The notes: a model not told the origin generated them from the sequence alone. DNA of 13,584 bases from Pseudomonadota bacterium (GCA_023424275.1 JAFAED010000417.1:1-13584); one strand, 5' to 3'. Counted from the stretch's first letter, positions 1-7,236 are shown. Numbers and translations are program-made.

Positions 1-20
1 TTTTAACTGCATTTCCTACT

Positions 21-98
21 CCGTTCGGGCTGAGCCTGTCGAAGCCCTGTCCTTCCTTGAAGACAAAACGGCCCTTCGACAAGCTCAGGGCGAACGGG
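21..98. repeat. REP-type inverted repeat pair (REPIN-like)
   Basis: Two 24-base arms at 21-44 and 74-97 are inverted copies of each other, matching at 21 of 24 positions. The left arm begins CCGTTCGGGCTGAG and ends TGTCGAAG; the right arm begins CTTCGACAAGCTCAGGG and ends GAACGG. They are separated by 29 bases. From memory, the TTCGACAAGCTCAGG / CCTGAGCTTGTCGAA core is a dispersed repeat in sphingomonads and other proteobacteria, so this is probably one member of a multicopy REP family and not a local regulator. It lies just past the stop codon of the acetolactate-synthase-type gene, a common place for REP elements, where it could act as a 3'-end hairpin. Confidence 0.75.
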
Positions 99-108
99 TC
101 CGGGACCC
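96..108. repeat. Small perfect palindrome abutting a stop codon
   Basis: GGGTCC-G-GGACCC is a perfect 6+1+6 inverted repeat placed directly against the stop codon (109-111, minus strand) of the acetolactate-synthase-type gene. No T-run follows it on the minus strand, so a classical intrinsic terminator is not supported. It may help 3'-end formation together with the adjoining REP pair. Confidence 0.35.
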
Positions 109-1755
109 TCAAAGTTCCTTCGACAGCTTCTTGATGTCGATATTGAGGATCTGGTCATTCTCCGAATAATCGACCGGGCAGTCGATCAGATGGACACCCG
201 GAGTATCGCGCGTGTGGGCGAGCAGTTCCTTGAGGTGCGCCGCGCTTTCGACACGATGCCCATGCGCGCCATAGCTTTCGGCATATTTCACGAAATCGGG
301 GTTGCCATAGGTCAGGCCCCAATCCTTGAAGCCCATATTCGCCTGTTTCCAGCGGATCATGCCATAGCTGTTGTCGTTGAGGATCAGCACGGTGATGTTG
401 AGGCCGAGGCGGACTGCGGTCTCCATCTCCTGGCTGTTCATCATGAAGCCGCCGTCGCCGCAGATCGCCATGACCTTGCGCCCGGGATAGACCATCGCCG
501 ACATCATCGCGCTGGGCAGTCCCGCACCCATCGTCGCGAGCGCATTGTCGAGCAGCACCGTGTTCGGCTTATACGCCGTGTAGCCGCGTGCGAACCAGAT
601 CTTGTAGACGCCATTGTCGAGGCAGATGATCCCGTCGTCGGGCATCGCGTCGCGGATCGACTGAACGAGGTGCGGCGGGAAGATCGGGAAACGCTCGTCC
701 TTCGCGAGCGGCGCGGTATGCTCGACCTCGGCCTTTCGATAGGCGAGCAGGTGATCGAATTTCCACCCGCCGTTCGGGACGATATCCTCCTTCATCTGCC
801 ACACGGCATTGGCGATATCGCCGATCACCTCGATATCGGGGAAATAGACCGGATCGACCTCGGCGGTCTTGCTCGACACATGGATCACGGTCGGGCCGCC
901 GCGCTGCATGAAGAAGGGCGGCTTCTCGATCACGTCATGGCCGAGGTTGACGATACAATCCGACGCTTCGACCGCGCGGTGGACGAAGTCGCCCGATGAC
1001 AGCGCCGCGCAGCCAAGGAATTTCGGGTGGCGCTCGTCGATCACGCCTTTGCCGAGCTGCGTCGTCAGGAAGGGAATGCCGGTCTTTTCGATGAACTGCA
1101 GCAGCATGCGCCCGGTCATCGTGCGGTTCGCGCCGGCGCCGATCACGAGCACGGGCGAAGTTGCTTCCTCGAGCGCCTTCACCGCCTCGCGGATCGATTT
1201 GACGTCGGCGGTCGGCCGGCGCGAGTGGCTGCGCTTCAGCGGCAGGCTGTCGGTATGCTCGTCGGCGATATCCTCGGGCAGCTCGATATGCACTGCGCCG
1301 GGCTTTTCCTCCTCGGCAAGGCGAAAGGCCTCGCGCACGCGGCTCGGAATATTATCCGACGAGGCCATCTGGTGCGTATATTTGGTGATCGGTCCCATCA
1401 TCGCGACGACGTCGAGGATCTGGAAACGCCCCTGTTTCGACTTCTTGATCGGTTTCTGCCCGGTGATCATCATCATCGGCATGCCGCCCAATTGGGCATA
1501 GGCGGCCGCTGTCACGAAGTTGGTCGCGCCGGGGCCCAGCGTCGCAAGGCACACGCCGGTCTTGCCCGTATGGCGCCCGTAAGTGGCGGCCATGAAGCCC
1601 GCGCCCTGCTCGTGGCGCGTCAGGATCAGCTTGATCTTGGTCGAGCGCGACAGGCTGTCGAGGAAATCGAGATTCTCTTCACCCGGAACGCCGAAAATAT
1701 ATTCGACGCCTTCTTCTTCCAGGCATTCGATGAACAGGTCGGATGCTTTTTTCAT
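109..1755 (-). CDS. Acetolactate synthase large-subunit-type ThDP enzyme
   Basis: This 548-residue protein belongs to the thiamine-diphosphate enzymes of the acetolactate synthase group, which condense two pyruvates to 2-acetolactate and CO2 in the cytoplasm. The three expected domains are present. The N-terminal Pyr domain carries FGVPGEENLD (21-30) and the ThDP-activating glutamate in RHEQ (E49). A central domain follows at about 185-325. The C-terminal PP domain has GDGGF (433-437) and the metal-binding ND at 460-461. The C-terminus (about 520-548, CPVDYSEN) resembles catabolic AlsS-type enzymes more than IlvB, and no ilvN-like regulatory subunit adjoins it. A role in branched-chain amino acid synthesis is therefore less certain than a stand-alone pyruvate or 2-oxoacid carboligase. 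The ATG is preceded by GAGGGGGCG at suitable spacing. A related ThDP decarboxylase or carboligase remains possible. Confidence 0.88.
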   Translation of the reverse strand: MKKASDLFIECLEEEGVEYIFGVPGEENLDFLDSLSRSTKIKLILTRHEQGAGFMAATYGRHTGKTGVCLATLGPGATNFVTAAAYAQLGGMPMMMITGQKPIKKSKQGRFQILDVVAMMGPITKYTHQMASSDNIPSRVREAFRLAEEEKPGAVHIELPEDIADEHTDSLPLKRSHSRRPTADVKSIREAVKALEEATSPVLVIGAGANRTMTGRMLLQFIEKTGIPFLTTQLGKGVIDERHPKFLGCAALSSGDFVHRAVEASDCIVNLGHDVIEKPPFFMQRGGPTVIHVSSKTAEVDPVYFPDIEVIGDIANAVWQMKEDIVPNGGWKFDHLLAYRKAEVEHTAPLAKDERFPIFPPHLVQSIRDAMPDDGIICLDNGVYKIWFARGYTAYKPNTVLLDNALATMGAGLPSAMMSAMVYPGRKVMAICGDGGFMMNSQEMETAVRLGLNITVLILNDNSYGMIRWKQANMGFKDWGLTYGNPDFVKYAESYGAHGHRVESAAHLKELLAHTRDTPGVHLIDCPVDYSENDQILNIDIKKLSKEL

Positions 1756-1882
1756 ATGTCAGTCGCCCCCTCAGCCTCGCACCCCATCGGTGCGGCCCCA
1801 AGTCATGCCGGCGACCCCTCAGCATCATGTCGTTGCAGCGGCGCTCGTCATAGGCCGCGAGTCCCTGCTGCATCGGGAAGGG

Positions 1883-1911
1883 TTTGTAACGAGGGCGAAA
1901 GGGGTTGTCAC
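1883..1911 (-). promoter_or_regulatory. Candidate sigma70 promoter for the acetolactate-synthase-type gene
   Basis: Reading the minus strand, GTGACA (complement of 1906-1911) and TACAAA (complement of 1883-1888) are separated by 17 bases, matching 5 of 6 and 4 of 6 consensus positions. Transcription would start near 1876 and leave a leader of about 120 bases before the ATG at 1755. The leader contains a 6-bp hairpin (CGCACC/GGTGCG, 1778-1794) close to the ribosome binding site. This is a by-eye call. Confidence 0.35.
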
Positions 1912-1923
1912 CCTGCGGAGGGA

Positions 1924-2445
1924 TCAGCGCCGGTCGACCCACACATCGCGGTCGAGCCGGCCCGCAACCTCTGTTCCCGCCGGAATTTCCGCGCTGCGGC
2001 CCGTCGCGATGAACGGCAGGGCCAGAAAGGCGGCCGCGGTTGCCGCAGTATCGCCGGCATCCTTCTTGCCGCGCGCCTCAATCGTGCCACTCACCCGCAG
2101 CGGTCCGCCGGGCAGCTCGGCATAGAGCAATTGCACGTCTAGCTTGCCCGATCGCCCGAAAGCCCCGCGTTTTTCGGCGCGCGTTAACTGGGCGACGACG
2201 ATCGTGCCGGCCGGGATCGCGATAACATCTTCGATGACCACCGGAATTGTAACCTTCAGATAGAGAAGATCGCCTTTCTCGTTTTTCTTCGTCGAGATGG
2301 CGTCGCGGGTCACAAGGTCGATCAATGTGCCCGACGGCATTAGCAGACGTGACGGCGCGACGGCGGCGGCAACCGGCGTTTCGGCTGCGACGGGGCATGC
2401 CATTGCGAGTCCGATGACCGCCAGAGAGGCGAGGCCGATCTTCAC
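1924..2445 (-). CDS. Exported protein of unknown function, paralogue of its upstream neighbour
   Basis: This protein has 173 residues. The N-terminus (about 1-21) is a Sec signal peptide: a Lys, a hydrophobic core, then a likely cut after VAA (21). The mature part aligns along its length with the preceding gene's product. Both have an IPAGT or LPVGT turn, a K-x-G-x-x-G-[RK]-S-G-K/S-L block, a Q/R-LLY strand, an S-G-x-x-E-A-[KR]-G segment and an Ala/Gly/Leu-rich stretch before a final IPAGTEV or IKAGELM turn. The composition suggests a periplasmic beta-rich domain. I do not recognise a named family. The start is GTG and overlaps the upstream stop (GTGA), with only a poor ribosome binding site, so translation is probably coupled to the upstream gene. 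Confidence 0.8.
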   Translation of the reverse strand: MKIGLASLAVIGLAMACPVAAETPVAAAVAPSRLLMPSGTLIDLVTRDAISTKKNEKGDLLYLKVTIPVVIEDVIAIPAGTIVVAQLTRAEKRGAFGRSGKLDVQLLYAELPGGPLRVSGTIEARGKKDAGDTAATAAAFLALPFIATGRSAEIPAGTEVAGRLDRDVWVDRR

Positions 2446-3005
2446 GGTGCGGCCGATTCCGCGCGCGGAATTTCGGTATCCTGTTCGACAAAGCCGGTCA
2501 TCAACTCGCCCGCCTTGATCTTTGCGTTGTTGCCCTTGGCGAAAAGGCCGAGCGGCCCCAGCGCTATGATGCCAAGGGCCGTCTCGCCGCCGCCGCCTGC
2601 ACCCTTCGCTTCATTGCTGCCGCTGATCGGCACATGGTGTCCCCCGATGTCGATGTAGAGAAGGCGCGCTTCGAGCGATCCCGACTTGCCGGCATTGCCG
2701 CTCTTCTTCGCGGCCAATACTTCGCCCCATGCGGTTGTGCCGACAGGTAGCGCAAGGATCCCGTCGATGAAGACGGGTTTGTCGACGCGCAGCCTGAACC
2801 GGTGTCCCGGGGTATGGGTTTTGGTCGTTACTTCCGACACCACCATGAAATGAACGGGAGTGTCGCGCTTCAGGATGAGAGGAAGGCTCGCTGGCTCGGT
2901 GGCGATTGCCCGGCCAAGCTCCGTTGCATCGCTTGCTTCGACCGCTGCGGATTGGGTCGAAAACGCAAGTAAAGCGGCCGTTGCCGCGCCCAATATCAGT
3001 GCCAT
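2442..3005 (-). CDS. Exported protein of unknown function, first of a paralogous pair
   Basis: This protein has 187 residues. The open frame continues upstream to 3230, but ATG at 3005 is chosen because AGAGGGG lies 6-7 bases before it and the protein then opens with a clean signal peptide (1-21, cut after S-A-A). The longer form would run into the oppositely oriented YbjQ-like gene. The mature protein has a predicted beta-rich body: LPVGTTAWGEV at 86-96, KKSGNAGKSGSLEARLLY at 100-117 and PISGSNEAKG at 126-135. A Gly/Leu-rich segment (about 137-157) follows, then a tail. The IPxGT / GxV / RLLY pattern is faintly reminiscent of VirB10/TrbI-type beta-barrel domains, but I would not assign that family. 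It forms a two-gene unit with the downstream paralogue. Confidence 0.82.
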   Translation of the reverse strand: MALILGAATAALLAFSTQSAAVEASDATELGRAIATEPASLPLILKRDTPVHFMVVSEVTTKTHTPGHRFRLRVDKPVFIDGILALPVGTTAWGEVLAAKKSGNAGKSGSLEARLLYIDIGGHHVPISGSNEAKGAGGGGETALGIIALGPLGLFAKGNNAKIKAGELMTGFVEQDTEIPRAESAAP

Positions 3006-3070
3006 TCTGTGCCCCTCTGCGAACCCGCGCCCGATAGGCCATGAATAATCTAAGTTGCCAAGCCAGAATC

Positions 3071-3116
3071 TTGTTGACCGGACTGAAAAGGCGGGAGAAT
3101 TGTTCCGGATCAACAA
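3071..3116 (+). promoter_or_regulatory. Inverted repeat / leader hairpin abutting a ribosome binding site
   Basis: TTGTTGACCGGA (3071-3082) and TCCGGATCAACAA (3104-3116) are inverted copies differing by one bulged T, with a 21-base loop. The descending arm runs straight into the ribosome binding site AAGGGGGAG (3115-3123) of the gene starting at 3130. In RNA this would be a stable stem able to influence ribosome access; in DNA it could be an operator. TTGACC inside the left arm (3074-3079) could also be a -35 box, but the matching -10 (AATTGT) is poor. Confidence 0.45.
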
Positions 3117-3129
3117 GGGGGAGCAGACG

Positions 3130-3572
3130 ATGAAAACTACCAGATTGATCGCAATCATAGGCATGGCGGCAATGACAGTTTCGACGCCCGCGATGGCGAA
3201 GAAGACGGATGCCACATATGTGATGGTCAATGAGGAAATGGGTGTGCCCGTATTCCCCTATGACATCACCGACAAGCCGTACCGGATAGTCGGCGTGGTC
3301 ACTGCAGGCGTCCGTAAGGCGACAATTTTCAGTAAAGAACCGTCGCAGCAGAAAATCTATAACGAGATTTGGGAGCGTGGCGAGAAGCTGGGGGCCGATG
3401 CAGTGATCGGCGCGAAATATGGCATAGCCATATCACGGCGCTGAGCTGGGGGAATACGAAGGCCGGTGGCGTCGCGATCAAATTTCTGACCGCCGAGGAA
3501 ATCGCTGCGGGGGCCAAGGGTGATACGCTGGAAGGGTTCGATCCGGAGGCATGGACCGGCAAAACGAAATAG
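3130..3572 (+). pseudogene. Exported YbjQ-like small protein, apparently frameshifted
   Basis: The uninterrupted reading frame is 3130-3444 (104 residues). It starts at ATG after AAGGGGGAG and has a Sec signal peptide cut after PAMA (22 or 23), then a domain containing YRIVGVVTAG and, later, GEKLGADAVIGAKYG. That last motif resembles the LGA[DN]AV[IV]G signature of YbjQ-type/heavy-metal-binding-domain proteins. The frame ends abruptly as IAISRR-stop. In the frame one base back the sequence continues as HSHITALSWG, NTKAGGVAIKF and LTAEEIAAG, then runs to TAG at 3570-3572 with normal codon choice. Adding one base after TATGG (about 3421-3422) joins the halves into a protein of about 147 residues reading KYG-HSHITALSWG. 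I see no slippery heptamer. A one-base deletion or a sequencing error is the simplest reading; a functional 104-residue form is the alternative. Confidence 0.6.
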
Positions 3573-3591
3573 GCATATGAACAACAGAACC

Positions 3592-3623
3592 AAGGGGGGA
3601 GCGGCATCGCCGTTCCCCTTTTT
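3592..3623 (+). terminator. Intrinsic terminator after the YbjQ-like gene
   Basis: A stem from AAGGGGGGAGCGGC (3592-3605) pairs with GCCGTTCCCC plus T residues (3609-3622) around the loop ATC, with a few G-T wobbles, and ends in TTTTT (3619-3623). It lies 20 bases past the end of the + strand gene and just before the end of cobT on the other strand, so it may separate the two convergent transcripts. Confidence 0.7.
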
Positions 3624-3632
3624 GTTGTGCAA

Positions 3633-5456
3633 TCAATCGATGTCGAACAGGCCCGCGAGCTGTTCGACCATCGTGCCGCCCAGCTGCTCGGCATCCATGA
3701 TCGTCACCGCGCGGGTATAATAGCGCGTCACATCATGCCCGATACCGATCGCGCAGAGTTCGACGGGCGAGCGGTTTTCGATCCATTCGATGACCTGCCG
3801 CAGATGCTGGTCGAGATAGGCGCCATGGTTCACCGACAGCGTGCTGTCGTCGACGGGCGCGCCGTCGGAAATCACCATCAATATCTTGCGTTCTTCGGGG
3901 CGGCCGATGATCCGCTGGTGCGCCCACATCAACGCCTCGCCGTCGATATTTTCCTTGAGCAGCCCCTCGCGCATCATCAGCCCGAGCGATTTGCGCGCGC
4001 GGCGATAGGGTTCGTCGGCGGGCTTGTAGATGATGTGGCGCAGGTCGTTGAGGCGGCCCGGATGCGCGGGGCGGCCCGCGGCGAGCCAATCCTCGCGGCT
4101 CTGTCCGCCCTTCCATGTGCGCGTCGTAAAGCCGAGGATTTCGGTCTTCACGCCGCAGCGTTCGAGCGTGCGTGCCAGAATGTCGGCGCTGATCGCCGCG
4201 ATGCTGATCGGCCGTCCGCGCATTGACCCGCTATTGTCGATCAGCAAGGTCACGACCGTATCGCGGAAATCGGTATCGCGCTCGATCTTGTACGACAGCG
4301 ACTGGCCCGGCGAGACGATCACGCGCGCAAGCCGCGCGGCGTCGAGCTGGCCTTCCTCCTGGTCGAAGTCCCACGCGCGGTTCTGCTGCGCCATCAGGCG
4401 GCGCTGGAGGCGGTTCGCGAGCTTGGTCACCGCGCCCTGCAGATGCGTCATCTGCTGGTCAAGATAGGCGCGCAGTCGCGTCAGTTCGTCGGCGTCGCAC
4501 AGCTCGGTCGCGGCGATAATCTCGTCATGCTTTTCGGTGAAGCGCAGATAGTTGAAATCGGGGATGTCGCTCGGCAGGCGGTTGGGACGCACCGGCAGCA
4601 TGCCCTCGTCGCCTTCGCCGCCCATCTCGGGCTCGCCGTCGGCTTCCATTTCCTGCGCGTCGGGATCGCTGTCGCCATCGTCGGCCTGATCGCCCGCCAT
4701 TTCGGCGCGTGCGTCGACTTGCGATTCGCCGGCGCCGCCCTCTTCGCTTTCCTGCTCTTCCGGCGAGTCCTCGGCCTCGGTCTCATCCTGCTCGCCGCCA
4801 TCTTCGGCGCCTTCCTCGAGCGGCTCGTCGCTGTGGATGAGGTCGAGGTGGCGGAGCGCCAGCTTGGCGGTTTCGGCAAAGGCGGCCTGGTCGTCGAGCA
4901 GCATCGACAGCGCGGTCAGGTCGCCGCCGGCTTCACCCGTGATCCATTCGCGCACCAGCGACAGGCCGGTCTCGGTTCCCTGCGGCGCCTGTTCGCCGGT
5001 CAGCGCCTCGCGCAGCATCAGTTCGAGCGCACTCGATATCGGCACATCCTCGCGCCCCTGCGCGCGGCTGATCGGGTCGCTGCGCATCCGCATGGCAAGG
5101 CTGGCCGACAGATTGCGGCGCATCCCATCCATATGGCGTGCACCCAGGGCCTCGATTCGCGCGCGCTCCATCGCATCGAAGGCGGCAGCGGCGAGCGGTT
5201 CCGACGGGCGCGCTGCGGCGTGGAGTTTCTCGCTATGATGCTTCATGCGCAGGGCATAGCTGTCCGCAAAACCGCGCGCCTCGGCAACCTGGTCGGCGGG
5301 TAGGGTGCGCGACGGGGTCGGCACCTTGATCGCCTTGCCGACCTGCGCAGGCGCATCGGCGGTGAAGCCGACCTCGACCTCGGCATCGCGCGTGACGGCG
5401 CGCGCGACGCTCGACAGCGCGGCCTTGAAATCGTCGAGGGGAGATTGGCTGGTCAT
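3633..5456 (-). CDS. cobT: Cobaltochelatase subunit CobT (VWA/MIDAS protein)
   Basis: This 607-residue protein matches CobT in length and architecture. It has a helical N-terminal domain (about 1-205), a very acidic low-complexity linker (about 209-286), and a C-terminal region ending in a VWA domain (about 400-607). The VWA domain carries the MIDAS motif DNSGS (407-411), a threonine in GFTTRTW (442-448) and SDG (530-532). CobT forms a ring complex with the AAA+ ATPase CobS that remodels CobN to insert cobalt into hydrogenobyrinate a,c-diamide in aerobic B12 synthesis. No cobN is present in this window, and cobS lies 4.3 kb away. The start (ATG) overlaps the stop of the DUF559 gene by ATGA and has no good ribosome binding site of its own, so expression is probably coupled. 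A non-B12 role for the CobS/CobT pair is possible. Confidence 0.93.
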   Translation of the reverse strand: MTSQSPLDDFKAALSSVARAVTRDAEVEVGFTADAPAQVGKAIKVPTPSRTLPADQVAEARGFADSYALRMKHHSEKLHAAARPSEPLAAAAFDAMERARIEALGARHMDGMRRNLSASLAMRMRSDPISRAQGREDVPISSALELMLREALTGEQAPQGTETGLSLVREWITGEAGGDLTALSMLLDDQAAFAETAKLALRHLDLIHSDEPLEEGAEDGGEQDETEAEDSPEEQESEEGGAGESQVDARAEMAGDQADDGDSDPDAQEMEADGEPEMGGEGDEGMLPVRPNRLPSDIPDFNYLRFTEKHDEIIAATELCDADELTRLRAYLDQQMTHLQGAVTKLANRLQRRLMAQQNRAWDFDQEEGQLDAARLARVIVSPGQSLSYKIERDTDFRDTVVTLLIDNSGSMRGRPISIAAISADILARTLERCGVKTEILGFTTRTWKGGQSREDWLAAGRPAHPGRLNDLRHIIYKPADEPYRRARKSLGLMMREGLLKENIDGEALMWAHQRIIGRPEERKILMVISDGAPVDDSTLSVNHGAYLDQHLRQVIEWIENRSPVELCAIGIGHDVTRYYTRAVTIMDAEQLGGTMVEQLAGLFDID

Positions 5457-5857
5457 CGTACGGGGCGGTCTTCTAAAGCCCTCCCCCTTGATGGGGGAGG
5501 GTTGGGTGGGGGTGACGTCTCGTTCAAAGCCTTTGTCAGAAGGGTGGCGACACCGTCAATATTGGCGAGCACTTCATTGTTCCAGAAACGAACCACGCGA
5601 TAGCCGTCATTCTCGATAATCGCCGTGCGCGGAGCATCGACTTCTTCACTGTGTTGACCGCCGTCGATTTCGATAACGAGCCGGGCACGATGGCTAGCAA
5701 AGTCCGCGATAAATTGGCGGATCGGAACTTGGCGGCGGAAATGCCAATCGGGAAAGGCCGATCGCAACAGCGCCCAGATTTTGCGTTCGGCGTCCGTCAT
5801 ATCCCTGCGCAATCGCCTTGCCCGCTGGGTGGAGCCATTCGGCGGTGTTCGTTTCAT
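5453..5857 (-). CDS. DUF559 (Vsr/PD-(D/E)XK-fold) protein with a repeat-encoded tail
   Basis: This 134-residue protein has the DUF559 signatures. [12 protein letters not shown] (21-32) is followed by F-R-R-Q-V-P-I (40-46), F-I-A-D-F (49-53), then [10 protein letters not shown] (60-69), and finally [10 protein letters not shown] (87-96). D52, E63 and D65 with Q68/H69 are the likely metal or catalytic residues of a restriction-endonuclease-like fold. No activity is established for most of this family. The last 20 or so residues ([16 protein letters not shown]) are encoded by a palindromic repeat at 5479-5518, so the repeat has become part of the gene. The gene overlaps cobT by ATGA. It is flanked upstream by a second, inverted copy of the same palindrome (5913-5933). 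Together these suggest an inserted accessory module and not a member of the cobalamin pathway. Confidence 0.85.
   Translation of the reverse strand: MKRTPPNGSTQRARRLRRDMTDAERKIWALLRSAFPDWHFRRQVPIRQFIADFASHRARLVIEIDGGQHSEEVDAPRTAIIENDGYRVVRFWNNEVLANIDGVATLLTKALNETSPPPNPPPSRGRALEDRPVR
5477..5518 (+). repeat. Palindromic repeat, copy 1 (inside the end of the DUF559 gene)
   Basis: CCCTCCCCC (5479-5487) and GGGGGAGGG (5493-5501) are perfect 9-bp arms around TTGAT, followed by GTTGGGTGGGGGTG. From memory, this C/G palindrome with its GGGTGGGGGTG tail is a dispersed repeat in sphingomonads and other alphaproteobacteria. On the minus strand it is translated as the Pro-rich tail of the DUF559 protein. 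It sits 23-45 bases before the cobT start codon, so the transcript has a strong hairpin there. Confidence 0.75.
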
Positions 5858-5882
5858 GGCGCAACCACACCCCTACCGCTGC

Positions 5883-5906
5883 GACTAACGAACAAGTTCG
5901 TAAGTC
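5883..5906. repeat. 11-bp inverted repeat upstream of the DUF559 gene
   Basis: GACTAACGAAC (5883-5893) and GTTCGTAAGTC (5896-5906) are inverted copies with one mismatch around a 2-base centre; the inner ACGAAC/GTTCGT is perfect. It lies 25 bases upstream of the DUF559 start and next to repeat copy 2. It could be an operator for DUF559 or part of the mobile repeat unit. Confidence 0.45.
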
Positions 5907-5910
5907 TCGC

Positions 5911-5938
5911 TGCCTCCCCCATCGAGGGGGAGGGTTTT
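5911..5938 (-). repeat. Palindromic repeat, copy 2 (inverted, upstream of DUF559)
   Basis: CCTCCCCC (5913-5920) and GGGGGAGG (5926-5933) flank ATCGA. Read on the minus strand, the core CCCTCCCCCTCGATGGGGG matches copy 1 read on the plus strand, with C for T as the only difference. The two copies are therefore inverted relative to each other and enclose the DUF559 gene. GTTTTGCTTT follows on the plus strand, so the element also resembles a terminator in that direction, although no + strand gene precedes it. Confidence 0.7.
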
Positions 5939-6018
5939 GCTTTGCTACCTAGTTTTGACTTCCACGGCCATAGCTAAGCTCGCTTGACCTCGCGCCGACA
6001 CGGGAGCATCGGCGCCTG

Positions 6019-7236
6019 ATGTCCTCCCCCGCACTCTCCCCAATGAAGAAGCCGTGGGTCGTCATCGCCTGCGCGGCGTTCATCGTCACATTGGCGATGG
6101 GCGTGCGCCAGTCGTTCGGCCTGTTCCTGCCGCAGATGAGCGTCGATATCGGGATCAGCCGCTCGGACTTCGGGCTCGCGATGGCGCTCCAGAATCTGCT
6201 GTTCGGGCTCGTCCAGCCGTTTGTCGGTGCCCTCGCCGACAAGCATGGCGCGGGGCGCGTCGTGCTCGGCGGGGCGCTGCTCTATGCGCTCGGGCTGGTC
6301 GGCGCGGCCTTCGCGACCGATGCGATCGGGCTGCATATCAGCTTCGGCCTGCTGATCGGTATGGCGCAGTCGGCGACGACCTTCGTCGTGGTATTGGGCG
6401 CGGTCGGGCGCGTCGTCAGTCCCGAAAAGCGCAGCACCGCCTTTGGCATCGTCACCGCGGGCGGCTCGCTCGGCCAGTTCCTCGTCGTGCCGCTCGCCGC
6501 GAAGTTGCTTCGCAACATCGGATATCACGAAACCTTGCTGATTATGGCGGGTATGGTCGCGCTGTGCGGTCTGCTTGCGATCGGCGTTGCGGGACGGTCG
6601 GAGACGCCGGGAACGGTACAAATCGAGGAGCAGACGGCGCGCGAGGCCTTCAAGGAGGCGGCCGCACATCGCGGCTACTGGCTGCTCAATGCGGGCTTCT
6701 TCGTGTGCGGCTTTCATATCGCCTTCATCGCAACGCATCTGCCCGCCTATTTGGAGGACGAAGGGCTCGGCACCGAGATAGGCTGGCAAGTGCTGGCTCT
6801 TGTCGGCCTCTTTAATATTCTGGGGTCTTATGTATTCGGTCGCGCGGGCGATGTGCTGCGCCAGAAATATGTGCTGTCGGCGCTCTACACCGCGCGTTCG
6901 GCGGTCATCGCGCTTTTTCTTCTTATGCCGATCAGCCACACCAGTGCGCTGATCTTTTCTGCGGCCATGGGCTTCCTCTGGCTGGGCACCGTGCCGCTTA
7001 CCAGCGGTATCGTCGGACGTATCTTTGGCATCCGCCATATGTCGATGCTTTATGGCATTGTATTCTTGAGCCATCAGATCGGCAGCTTCTTCGGTGCTTG
7101 GGTGGCAGGTATCGTTTTCGACACGACGCAGAGCTATAATATCGCCTGGGGCTTTTCGATCGCGCTCGGGCTGTTCGCGGGGCTGGTCCACCTGCCGATC
7201 GCCGACGCGCCGGTCAAACGGTTGGAGCCCGCATGA
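6019..7236 (+). CDS. MFS transporter (monocarboxylate/OxlT-like)
   Basis: This 405-residue integral membrane protein has about 12 hydrophobic segments and a central cytoplasmic loop (about 192-218), typical of the major facilitator superfamily. The loop between helices 2 and 3 carries the MFS signature as GALADKHGAGR (70-80), with a weaker half-repeat GRAGDVLRQKY at 274-284. The N-terminal segment MGVRQSFGLFLPQM (27-40) is like members related to OxlT and monocarboxylate transporters, so an organic-acid substrate is a reasonable guess only. The chosen ATG has a distant GGGAG; an in-frame ATG at 6043 (MKKPW) is an alternative start. Its stop codon overlaps the start of a 43-residue membrane protein gene. 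It lies within the stretch separating cobS from cobT. Confidence 0.88.
   Translation: MSSPALSPMKKPWVVIACAAFIVTLAMGVRQSFGLFLPQMSVDIGISRSDFGLAMALQNLLFGLVQPFVGALADKHGAGRVVLGGALLYALGLVGAAFATDAIGLHISFGLLIGMAQSATTFVVVLGAVGRVVSPEKRSTAFGIVTAGGSLGQFLVVPLAAKLLRNIGYHETLLIMAGMVALCGLLAIGVAGRSETPGTVQIEEQTAREAFKEAAAHRGYWLLNAGFFVCGFHIAFIATHLPAYLEDEGLGTEIGWQVLALVGLFNILGSYVFGRAGDVLRQKYVLSALYTARSAVIALFLLMPISHTSALIFSAAMGFLWLGTVPLTSGIVGRIFGIRHMSMLYGIVFLSHQIGSFFGAWVAGIVFDTTQSYNIAWGFSIALGLFAGLVHLPIADAPVKRLEPA

Noticed and set aside
1679..1942. 87-codon minus-strand frame filling the gap upstream of the acetolactate-synthase-type gene
   Set aside because: It overlaps the start of that gene by about 77 bases in another frame, is very Arg-rich and has no recognisable motif. 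The region is better read as a promoter and leader.
1027..2142. 371-codon open frame on the plus strand
   Set aside because: It runs antisense to the acetolactate-synthase-type gene and the exported paralogue, shows no domain, and is a high-G+C shadow.
3006..3230. N-terminal extension of the first exported paralogue with a membrane-like segment
   Set aside because: It overlaps the oppositely oriented YbjQ-like gene and its leader. ATG at 3005 has a better ribosome binding site and yields a signal peptide.
3412..3426. Programmed -1 frameshift in the YbjQ-like gene
   Set aside because: No X-XXY-YYZ slippery heptamer occurs near GCGAAATATGGCATA, and a direct -1 slip gives KYW in place of the expected KYG. 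A one-base indel explains the data better.
4443..5303. 286-codon plus-strand frame with hydrophobic stretches opposite cobT
   Set aside because: The hydrophobic part is the complement of the acidic linker codons of CobT (GAG/GAC read in reverse as Leu/Val/Ala). There is no independent support.
5911..5945. Intrinsic terminator followed by GTTTTGCTTT
   Set aside because: It is terminator-like only on the plus strand, where no gene precedes it. The near-identical inverted copy at 5479-5501 shows it is a repeat element.
5974..7191. 405-codon open frame on the minus strand antisense to the MFS gene, as long as the MFS gene itself
   Set aside because: Its product is rich in Arg, Asp, Glu, Gln and His with no hydrophobic core or motif, as expected when high-G+C membrane-protein DNA is read on the opposite strand. 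The plus frame has a full MFS pattern.
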